64,000 nt of DNA, taken from Ichthyophis bannanicus (Eukaryota; Chordata; Amphibia; Gymnophiona; Ichthyophiidae). The stretch spans positions 1,315,419,758 through 1,315,483,757 of the forward strand of contig CM066032.1 in the NCBI GenBank assembly GCA_033557465.1. The letters run 5' to 3'. Shown piece after piece: positions 45,390-54,177 of the stretch (the first letter of the stretch is position 1; the number at the start of each line of letters is the position of its first letter). The notes below the pieces were generated by a model. It was not told the DNA's origin and did no database searches. It was given only the letters and a program-made list of their open reading frames with translations. Both the position numbers and the translations under genes were made by a program.

Positions 45390-46561
45390 CTTTGTGAATC
45401 GCAACAGAGGTTAGTAAATTCTACTCACGCACACTTTGTATTAGGTTCCGAGCACTATTGTTCCACTTTTTATATTTATTTATTACAGCATTGTTTTTTG
45501 ATTATACTGGTTTAATCTTGCTTCATATATTTATTATCTTATGGTTTTTAATTATTATTGTTTTTAACGTTTTTATTGGCTTGGCTTGTTTGTCCTTTTA
45601 TCATTGTAATGATTAACATGTTTATGTTTTTAGTTTTTTCGCCTGGCTAGCCCCTGAGGAAGGGTACGAAACACGGCCTGTGTCGGGCGGCCGTTGGTTT
45701 AATAAAGAACTCTGTCTTTCCATTATTCACACTTGTGACTTTTCTCTTGTGTTCAGCGTGATTCGTGTTTTTGCGCTGTTAGATTGTGGTGTGGGGCAGT
45801 TGAGTTTTTCCAGGCCTACCCCCAGCATTGCTGTTGGTCTGCCACTGTCACAGTCGCAGGTATGGCTCTGGCCTACCAACCCTGGAAGGCTGTCTTTTGC
45901 TAGCAGGATTGGGGTTGCTGGTCCTACAGCCATTCCTCAAGGCTCAGGCACCTGTTTCTCCAATCCCTCACCTATAAAAAGGGTGGTTGTGGGCCCTTTG
46001 CGGTATACAGTATATACCACTAAGACCTGTAGAGGCACCGCTGCATAAACCTCATGCGAGTCTAGACACTACTCTGCCCTGATAACAGCCTGACCCTAAC
46101 ACTGGGTACACACTAATCTGGGTGGTGTCTGGTCCCAGAGGACCACATGTGACTGCGGAATACTGATGGACACACAATTACCTTCAGATGCACTGCAAAG
46201 AACACCTGTCACACTTTGGCAATGATGGGGATGTACAGCAGGACCTATCTTTAGCACCACATGTACTGCGGACCTAGTGCTGGGCGCCCATCCTCACTCC
46301 TCAGGGTGAACCCAGAACCTGCACAATGCCATGGTCCATAGCTACTCTGTGCCAGCATCATGCACTTTCAGTTCGTTTTTGCAAGCTGAGGTACCGGAGA
46401 GGTGCAGACCCCATTTGGTGATCAGTTGTAGACAGCTATTCAGCATGTGCATTGCATCATGGGTACTGGTGGGGGTTACCCTATCCTGGCACTCAGAGCA
46501 GACAGTTTGTGCGGTGACCTGCAGTCCTTCTGTACCCAGCCATTGCTATGAGACAAGCATG

Positions 46562-46645
46562 GAAGTATAGCCTACTGGTTAGAACAATGATATTCTAGGC
46601 AGTGGTCATGGGTTCCATTCCTCATTGTTCCCTCCTTTTATGCCT
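46562..46645 (+). repeat. tRNA-like SINE head in element B
   Basis: GTATAGCCTACTGGTTAGAA (A box), then GGTCATGGGTTCCATTCC (B-box-like). This is the B counterpart of the blocks at 11,577 (A) and 40,100 (C), pointing to common ancestry of the three elements' interiors. Confidence 0.45.
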
Positions 46646-47199
46646 GTCCTACTCAAATAGTTTGCATGCCTATAACAGTCATATTTTTGCAGATCTGTGG
46701 TGCCAGCTCATAATACCCTCGCCACAGTAGCCATCAATCCTTCAGTCCATCTATCTGCATCTGTCAGCTGTGTAGAGTCATGTCTTCCTGTGCAGGCTGC
46801 CACCCCATGTCCTCCACTGGTACCCTTTAATGCATTGCGCCTCTTCATGCTTGCCTCGCCTGTGCCTGATCTGCATGGCACCACTACTCCTCTGCCACCC
46901 ATCATTGTACCTATCCTGCCACCTCTGCCCCCACTGGGGGACCCATATTCCCATCATCTTCCACCCACTGTCATTGCAGTACTTTACATTGCCAACACCC
47001 TATGCTGTGGTACAGCTGCCCCCAATATGTTTGTCAATATTACTGGCAGCCACATAGGCTGCCTGCAGATATGGCAGGTCCAGCAGCTCCCAGCTCTCCC
47101 TACTTCAGTCACCTGTTCATTGCCTTTCCTCGGTGCTCTATCCAGTGTTAGGGTTACATCTGTTTCTATGCCTAACAGGTCCTGCATGTCAACCTGAGG

Positions 47200-47560
47200 C
47201 ACCTTGCAGCCCTTACGGCACACTAACCTAGGGCACCGTAGCATTGTTAGGGCACCTTAACCTATGTTACAATAACCCAAGGTGCCTTCTAAGGTGCCTT
47301 GACCAAGGGTGCCTGATAATGCGCCTACCCTAAGGAGCCCCATAGCTCTTGGGACGCTTTATATTAGGGTGCCTTATATGGCACATCAGCCGAATGTGCC
47401 TTATAAGGCACCCCAGCCTAATGTGCCTTATAGTGCGCCTTAGCCTAGGCACCGTATAAGGCACCTTATAAGGTGCCTTAGCCTCAGGTGCCCTTTAAGG
47501 TGCCTTATACAGTGCCTTAGCCTGGGTGCCTTATAAGGTAACGTTAACGCGCGGTGGATC
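47200..47560. repeat. GGTGCC/GGCACC array, right side of B
   Basis: Dense short repeats such as AAGGTGCCTTA and TATAAGGCACC, several of them palindromic, occur every 10-30 bases just inside the right end. A and C have related arrays in the same place. Confidence 0.7.
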
Positions 47561-47717
47561 TAGGGTGCACTGTACCATGCGTTATGTACCTTGTAATGCG
47601 CATTACCTGACAGAGCTTGCTGTAACGATGCACCGCCCACGCCTTTATATGAGCATCCATAACATTACCGGGTAACCTAATGACGGTAACAATAACACAG
47701 TTTAGTAAACGTGCCCC

Positions 47718-48085
47718 TTAGTGTAGCTGGGTTTAAAAGAGGCTTGGACAAGTTCCTGGAGGAAAGGTTCACAAACCATTATTAAAAATGGACTGGGGAA
47801 ATCCACTGCTTACCCACTGGGATAATTTGCATGGGATGTGTCCCTCTCCATACAAAGATTTGACTCATTCAAGCCATGGCATTTTCAATAACAGCATATG
47901 GCTGTGAAAGCTGGATAGTGAAAAAGACCAGTCAGTACTAGAGGAGATCAAACCTAAACTTTCTTTAGAAGGTCAGATGATAAGACTTTGACTTTCATAC
48001 TTTGGACTTGCCAACTTACTGGGCAGATTAGATGGACCATACTAGTCTTTATGTGCTGTCATATACTATGTTACTATGTAAGAAA
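47718..48085 (+). repeat. CR1-like LINE 3' end, right of element B
   Basis: Continuation of the copy cut at 15,675: TTAGTGTAGCTGGGTTTAAA, the codons for [12 protein letters not shown], then a 3' UTR with GGGCAGATTAGATGGACC and a CTATGTTACTATG tail. The 3' UTR differs from the copy at 44,652, so two CR1 subfamilies are present. Confidence 0.75.
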
Positions 48086-49231
48086 AAAAATGGGATTTTA
48101 GTTGCTCCTTCTGTACAAATTCCATATCTGACTCCTCCGTGCAGACTGCAGAGATATCACTTGCACACATCTCAGGTTTCATATCTAAACATAATCACCC
48201 ACATTTTTTAGATTCCTAAAACAGGCTTCTAAAATCAGGCTGCTCAGCCTTGGCTGAAAGGAACCCCCTAGCACTAATTTATTTAACTCACTTGCCTTGA
48301 GGTGCTCAGCCTTGTTAGAATATCAGATCTTAAGGGGAGCCAAGGAAAGATCTGTGGCTTCTACATGCACAAGTCTGGATTTTCTCAGATTTGCAGGTGT
48401 GTGTGGGCACGTCCGTGTGCACTTTACCTGTGCAGGATTTTGTATGTGTGTACATACATGCCCTGCATGCCAATCCCTTTTTGTGGCATGCACAGAGGTG
48501 CGGCAAGGACTTACACTCATTCCTGCACAGATCTAGGCACAGCCAGCTATTTATTTATTTGAAAGCTCTTATATACGTGTTTCCAAGGATCACGGCAATT
48601 TACATAGAACACAATTTAAACATTACAGGAATATTATAACATGATACAAATGACTATAAGTAACTTCCATCCTCCCATCAGCAGGTTTGAGAATGGTTGT
48701 CCTGGTCACTTTGATCACTCCTTCTCGCTCTCTGTTTCTCACTTCCTTTTGCCGTCTGTCTTTCTTGAAACCATTTCCTATTCTGATATATATACCTAGG
48801 GCTGTGTCTGCTCTAGGGCAGGTGTAACCAAAGGACCTAGAGTGTGACACATTGGTACTTTCGCTGGCTATGTGCACATGGGAACGAGTGTCAACAACAC
48901 GGGGGGTGGGGGTGTTGCAAAGTTACCCTCCATATGTCCAAACTCACTAGGCTCAGTATTCAAAAGCAATTTTTTATTTAATCCTGGGCCCCGGCCCAGA
49001 ACATATACTTGGTTTTTTTTTAACAAAGCCTGCAGCATGGCACTTATAATGCTGGAGGTATAATCTGTCATATGGTTTATTTTCCATAATTTCTCTGTTT
49101 CTATAAGGGGAAAAAGCCGTTGGCTTGAATGGATAAGCTGTGTGGTCTTTATCTGCCATCATTTTTCTCTGTTTCTAGGATGAAAGGGGGAATGCTAAGG
49201 CCATTCTGGGGCAGCATCACTTATACATATA
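48085..49231. other. No gene seen
   Basis: Apart from the short LINE tail at 48,540-48,660, nothing was recognised. Confidence 0.4.
48540..48660 (-). repeat. LINE/SINE 3' tail, minus strand
   Basis: TATTTATTTATTTGAAAGC, then a CGGCAATTTACATAGAACA block. It is the inverse of the usual GTAAA-x-CGC...AAATAAATA tail; similar tails are at 176-260, 13,628-13,700, 50,214-50,290 and 52,155-52,230. Confidence 0.6.
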
Positions 49232-49605
49232 GGGCCCGATATTCAGCGGCAGCAGTTAGCGTGATTACAGGGGCTAGCCATCGCCGCTGAACACTAAACC
49301 TGGATATTTAATGCCGGGGACACATCCAGCCATCAGCAATGAATATCCGGGGCAGCCGCAGAAGCGAGAAGAGATATTCAGCTGCACAACCTAGGCTGAC
49401 TTTTGCAGCACCTAATTTTCGCTGCTGAGGGATAACCGGGCAGTAGCTGAATATTGCCACTGACTGGTTACCCCGGGAACTGCCCACGAAACACCCGATG
49501 CTAACTTCCCTTGGGGGCATATAGCAGCAGTGTCTGTGGACATTCTGAATATCCTGCTTAGGGGGCAGTTCTGTAAAGCGTGTAAATGCCTTTGAATATC
49601 GGGCC
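49232..49605. mobile_element. Small MITE-like element
   Basis: It starts GGGCCCGATATTCA and ends TGAATATCGGGCC, a 13-bp inverted repeat. TATA flanks both sides, a possible target duplication. The interior has several GATATTCAGC and GCTGAATATC words. A related, less complete sequence follows at about 49,650-49,900. It has no coding capacity. Confidence 0.55.
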
Positions 49606-50512
49606 TATAATTTCTACATATAAGCAGTGATATTCGGCTGCTACATGTATAGATTATGGGGGGATATTCAACCGCCATTGAACATAAACCCTGAATATTC
49701 AATGCCAAGGTCATACCTGTGCAAACGTTAGGCCAGGGCTACCTACGCCTCACTTTCACCATGTATTGCTAACCAGGCAGGGGGTCAATATCGCCGCTGC
49801 CCAGTTAGCAACAGGTGCTGCCTCCGCTCCGCTCCCAGAACGCCCCAGTGCTAACCTGGGGATATTCAGTGGTGCTAACCATGTTAATGCCGCTGAATAT
49901 CCCACAGGTCTGCAAGCTGTGTAAATGCCTGTGAAAATGTCTCTCCGTCTGTTTTGCTAAGCCACCCAGAAAGCAGGTATAACTGGGGCAGCAAAGCTAG
50001 TCAATGAATATCAGCAGAATGGAGATTATACATCTAACTTGCGCATCTGTGCATACTGGTATAGTCGGCGTGGCTTACTGATGTGTAGGGCCGCTGGATA
50101 TAGCTGTAATTTGAAACTTGTAGATTAGAAGTTTCAACTAATTCACTGATCATTCTGCTGAAAATTGACCTTGTTGGGTTTAAGTGCCAAATTCTGCAAG
50201 ACGTCACACTCTTATTTATTTATTTAATTGTATTTCTATACTGCCTTTCTCAGTTCATACGAAAGCTGTGCAGGGTACGCTTGCACACACTGTTTACGCT
50301 CTTTGACCCCTGATTCAGGACTCTGGCTGTGATGGTTGGACTAAATAGCAGGAGAGAGGTATAAAGTGGGGGAAAACTCCAGCTAACTGTGAAAGCTCGT
50401 GGTGCTGTTGCCTAACTGAGACTGATTCCTACCAAACTGGTAGCCAAAGAAACAAAAGGAAACTCTAAAACGGAAAAGGACAAATTGCTCATCTTATGCT
50501 TCTGGGATTGAC

Positions 50513-50584
50513 ATTTGCACATATCCACTGTTTTGCATAGTCACACTTGAGCAAGTTTGTGTGACTGCTTTATGCCTTATAAAT
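50513..50584 (+). promoter_or_regulatory. Possible V-gene promoter (octamer and TATA-like)
   Basis: ATTTGCAC at 50,513-50,520 and TTTTGCAT at 50,531-50,538 each differ by one base from the ATTTGCAT octamer used by light-chain promoters. TTATAAAT at 50,577-50,584 lies downstream and 58 bases before the leader ATG. The spacing is plausible for an Oct-dependent V promoter. Confidence 0.5.
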
Positions 50585-50641
50585 GTCCTGTCCTTCCTTC
50601 ATGGTTAATTGATCAGCAGCTGTCCGTCTGGAATTAGTGCC

Positions 50642-51248
50642 ATGATGACGCTCGCTCGGCTCCCTCAGCTCATGCTAATACTTTCTCTTTGGTTCCAAGG
50701 TAGGATCATACCGTCAATCAAAAAATAAGCGTGAGGGCTACGTTTCAGACATTACAAAGACAGCAATGATAGATTGATTTGTCTACTACTGAAATGTTCA
50801 ATAATAAGACTTTTAATCACATTAACAAGTTTACAATGTTACTAGTTTAATAAGCAGAACAATAAATATTAGAATTGTTCTTTGTGTGTGATGCTGTATT
50901 AGTAATTTAATTGAATCTTATTTCCATCCCAGATTCCAGCGGAGAGATTGTGCTGACTCAGTCTCCAGAAATCTTGTCAGTGTCAGTTGGGGACACAGTC
51001 TCCATGAGCTGTAAAGCCAGTTCCAGTCTTTACAGTGATGATTTTACGACTAACATCTTAGCCTGGTATCAACAAAAACATGGAAAACCACCGAAGCTTC
51101 TTATCAATGCTGCTTCCGTCCTTGAAGATGGCATCCCAGAGCGGTTCAGCGGCAGTGAATCTGAGACTGATTTCACTCTCACAATCAGCGGAGTTCAAGC
51201 TGAGGATGCTGCAGTTTATTACTGTCAGCAGAGTTATGAGTTCCCTCT
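50642..51248 (+). CDS. Immunoglobulin kappa-type V segment
   Basis: Germline V segment that would be joined to a J segment in B cells to make a light-chain variable domain. The leader exon is 50,642-50,699, a hydrophobic signal peptide ([13 protein letters not shown]) ending at an AAG|GTAGGA donor. The V exon starts at 50,933 after TTTCCATCCCAG; the phase-1 junction gives a [12 protein letters not shown] start. The first Cys is in MSCKAS, Trp in LAWYQQK and the second Cys in AVYYCQQS, so the disulphide pair and core Trp are intact. CDR1 is long. A second in-frame ATG at 50,645 could also start. There are no stops, splice sites look sound, and a complete recombination signal follows, so it appears functional. 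The EIVLTQSP framework and the 12-base spacer say kappa rather than lambda. Confidence 0.93.
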
Positions 51249-51276
51249 CACAGTGCTACAGAGCCGTACAAAAACC
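51249..51276 (+). promoter_or_regulatory. Recombination signal sequence, 12-bp spacer
   Basis: Heptamer CACAGTG (51,249-51,255), spacer of exactly 12 bases, nonamer ACAAAAACC (51,268-51,276). Both motifs match the consensus perfectly. It would pair with a 23-spacer signal at a J segment, which is not in the window. Confidence 0.97.
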
Positions 51277-52422
51277 TCCCTGCACTTTTCTTAAGCTTGT
51301 ACAGCTTGTGCTTCTGCTTTCCTGACATTCATGTGTAACAGTTCTATGAAAAGCAAAGACGACATTTAAAAATCAGAGACAGACATTTTACTATGTCGGT
51401 GCTAACAAACAAGTCTTATTTGAACTTATTATTATTTTTGAAAGTAAAAACTGATGATTGGTAATGGAAAGACGCACAGGCAGACAGGTGGAAAGGAGGA
51501 GCTGAGAGTCACTGTGGTGATGGGGAGCTCTGCCCCCACAATCTGAAGAAGATAAAACAATAGCAGTGGCTCACCTCAAAAATCCCCCCCTCAGTCACCC
51601 CCCCCCCCCCCCCTTGGGCATATACTTGCCAAGTTCTGGGCTGTTCCTGGGCCCAGGGTCAGTGGCAGCAATAAGATCATTCTGTTTAAACGTACAGCAT
51701 GAGGTTTGCATTGCATGTTCCTCTGTAAAGTCTCGCCCCCTTCTGGCTCGCCTACCGTATGGGAGGCGGAGCTTGGCTGAGGAATGTGAACCTACCACTA
51801 AACGGACTGCTGCTGCTGCTAGAGCCCATTAGGCCCTGAGCCAACCCTGACTTTGGTGAGTTTATGCTCATGGAGGAGGGGAAGATGCATCATTTTATGA
51901 GGGATATGCTTTCTAGCTTGAAAGGAACACTAATTAAAACGTATGCAAATAATTTAAACTCCATAGTTGCTCTCTGTCCTCTCCCAGGGCCCTGCACAGA
52001 AACCACCTTACTCATTTCCTTTCCTCTCAGTGGTGACCCTTGCAGAGCAACTTTGGCCCAATAGTCCATCTCTGTTTTACGAGGTCTGAGAGGAGATTGT
52101 GTGACTTCAAAATCATGGTTATTTTCTTCAGTGTATACGTGGGTAAGAGATTTGATTTGTTTATTTATTTTATTTAACTTTCTTCTATACCACGCTCTTT
52201 AAGATCAGTGCGGTTTACATATAACATATTTTGTGCAGTGCAGTCATCCTACACTGGACTTACAGATCTTGCTAGCCTGCTCTTTCTCTCTATCCTCCAG
52301 AAATGAGAAGAGAATCTCCTGGTCCCTGGGTTTTTTCTCTCCTAACCAGAGCCGGTGCAAAAATTGGAGGTGCTCTAGACAGGACCCTCCATCCCGTCGC
52401 CCTCTGCCCCTATTTCCACTGC
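51277..52422. other. No gene seen
   Basis: Flank of the V segment. Contains a poly-C tract (51,599-51,614) and a minus-strand LINE tail at 52,155-52,230. No second V or J segment was found. Confidence 0.5.
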
Positions 52423-52777
52423 TGTGGCAAAGTGCAATCAATGAATAAGTCCAGGAGTCAATTGACAGGGTCCAAGCCAGTTTATTGTGCACAGGCCCAG
52501 TCAGTCAAAGCTTCAAAAGGAATTGAACAAAGGTTTATACAGAGACATAACCATTTTTTTCTACTGCAAGGTTAACTTTGGCTTCTGGAATGCATATACT
52601 GAAACATTTCTGTTCTTTCTCATACAAGAGAAAGAGAATAATAGAAGACTTATGAATTCATGAAAACTTCTTATTAAGCATTTTAAAAAGTTTTCTTATT
52701 TTTCACAGATTTTTGGTTCTTTTCTAGCTATAATGGGAGTTAGGATCCAGGCCTAACTTACAGGCCTTTCATAGTAG
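52423..52777 (-). mobile_element. 3' LTR of older ERV, minus strand, main part
   Basis: On the minus strand it ends TTTGCCACA at 52,423 and holds GTGCACAATAAA (polyadenylation signal) and GACTCCTGG, both shared with the young LTR. It is cut at 52,777 by the plus-strand provirus; the U3 start (TGTGGTAGGC) is at 62,857-62,825 on the far side. Its length without the insertion is about 390 bp, shorter than the 646-bp LTR of the young copy. Confidence 0.75.
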
Positions 52778-53423
52778 TGTGGCAGGTGCAGGCCTGTGAC
52801 CCACGGTGTCTGAACATACGCAGGCCAGCATGGCTAGCTTGACCTGTAAATGAGGCCTGTGGAGAGGCATATAGGATTGCACATCCCCCAATATGCTGCT
52901 ATTGTAAGATAGAACTCAGTAGAAGTATTGAATTAGCTTAGGTATGCAGAACTGTAGAACTGAAAGATGGAAAAATACAAGATACTGATAAGAAAAAGTA
53001 CATCTGCAAAGAAATAATTGGGAGTGCTGACAGAGGAGTTGCAGAACCCTGCTCCTCTGCACGCACAAATTGGTTCTATGGCCTTGAGAGTGTGAAAGTA
53101 ACAAGTTGATGAACTGACCATTGTAATTGGGACTAGAAGGGGGGCATGCAGGTGTCATGCCCACAGAAGGGACATAATTGGATAAACTTATCAGTACCGG
53201 GACCAATGGAAGAGGTACGGGAGGTACGGGAGGTTACCGGGACCAATGAAATGTTTTTCTATACCTAGAATGGAACAAAAGTCTATAAAAGTTGTTGTAA
53301 TGCTTGAAAACTTGGCTCAGCCATTTTGAAATTGACTGGTTCGAGACTTGTGCACAAATAAATGATTTGGACCTTCTGAACAGACTCCTGGTATCATTGG
53401 TTTGTCTGCGCTTTGCTGCTACA
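52778..53423 (+). repeat. 5' LTR
   Basis: TGTGGCAGG...GCTACA. U3 has two CCAAT boxes (53,203-53,207 and 53,243-53,247), a tandem GAGGTACGG repeat and a TATAAAA (53,284-53,290). AATAAA is at 53,357-53,362. Transcription should start about 25-30 bases after the TATA box. Confidence 0.93.
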
Positions 53424-53429
53424 TATTCT

Positions 53430-53447
53430 TGGTGCGTTGGCCGGGAA
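53430..53447 (+). promoter_or_regulatory. Primer binding site, tRNA-Gly type
   Basis: TGGTGCGTTGGCCGGGAA is complementary to the 3' end expected of vertebrate tRNA-Gly (UCC anticodon) plus CCA over all 18 bases, as I recall that tRNA. It lies six bases after the LTR, a longer gap than usual. Confidence 0.8.
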
Positions 53448-54177
53448 GTTGTGGAATCAAAGTGTATATAGGGCAATATACCACGACTTTCCGCCTCTAT
53501 AGGCTTGGTCCTGCCGGGATCGCGCCCTTCCGACGAGGGCTGCTCCCTGGCGCCACCGGTCCCTTGTATCGGAGGGAGCTGGTCGGACCTCGGCGGGTGC
53601 CGGGCCCGGTTGGAGCCAACGCCTCGAACCCGAGTGAGGGGAGTCCGAGGTCCAACTCATGCGCCTGCTTGGGAAGTTTGAGGACCGGATCCGGTGAGTA
53701 TAGTTTTGATTTTGGGTCTAGACAGAAATAGAAAGAGCAGTACTGCCATTGGAACTTGGAATTTGGAATTTGTAATCTCGAGATATTGGGAATTGGTAAG
53801 AGAGCATGATCAACTCTCAAGGAAGAGCCGAGTAACCCCGCATGGGAATTCGCCGGGTGAAACCCTCATCCTTTTTGTAATTGGGAAAAAGACTAGTCAG
53901 AATAGATAGAAACGAATGCATTCTGGGATACGTTGCTAGCATGATTGTGTGAACGAAGTGTGAATGAGAGGTCTGGCAGCACGGACCAAGTGAAGGCGGA
54001 CCCCTGAGTAGCGCATTTCCTGACCGGGCGACCGCGTTCAGGTCGCGAAAAGGGGGAAGCGATTGTCGTCTTGTCTTGTTATTTGTACTCCTTATACGTT
54101 TCCAGGACCGTGCGGACCCCTTACCCACGGTCCGCCCTCCTTTTCCCTTCTGTCTGTTGTTGCGCGCACACATCGAA
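53448..54177 (+). other. 5' leader with splice donor
   Basis: Untranslated leader of 730 bases. CCG|GTGAGTA with GT at 53,694-53,695 is a good splice donor for the env message. The rest probably holds the packaging signal; no element was identified by eye. Confidence 0.6.

Larger units (their letters stand above)
18128..45784. repeat. Foldback unit F with long inverted arms
   Basis: Sequence from about 18,132 (AGTCACAAGTGTGAATAATG) is inverted at about 45,740. After removing element C (18,342-43,092 plus one TAA) and a CR1 insertion (44,652-45,389), the left arm is about 1.0 kb (18,132-18,341 and 43,096-43,922) and pairs with 44,047-45,740 around a loop of about 124 bp. An 11-bp direct repeat, TGTGGTGTGGG, lies on both sides (18,117-18,127 and 45,785-45,795), a possible target duplication. 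The arms contain CCGACACAGGCCGTGTTTCG. I see no coding sequence that belongs to F. Confidence 0.7.
15676..47717. mobile_element. Element B: Harbinger-like, 32 kb with nested insertions
   Basis: The left end is GGGGCATGTTTAGTAAACTG at 15,676 and the right end is CAGTTTAGTAAACGTGCCCC ending at 47,717. TTA flanks both (15,673-15,675 and 47,718-47,720), a TWA duplication typical of PIF/Harbinger elements. The matching site in the CR1 copy at 45,152-45,154 has a single TTA. Most of its length is a later insertion (F, about 18,128-45,784). B's own sequence is about 2.45 kb on the left plus 1.93 kb on the right, with no transposase gene of its own, so it is non-autonomous. Its subterminal GTTAACACGCGTTAA-rich sequence differs from that of A and C. 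Confidence 0.75.

Noticed and set aside
52916..53206. 96-codon minus-strand frame repeated at 62,317
   Set aside because: It lies inside the LTR and is duplicated only because the LTR is; no coding evidence.
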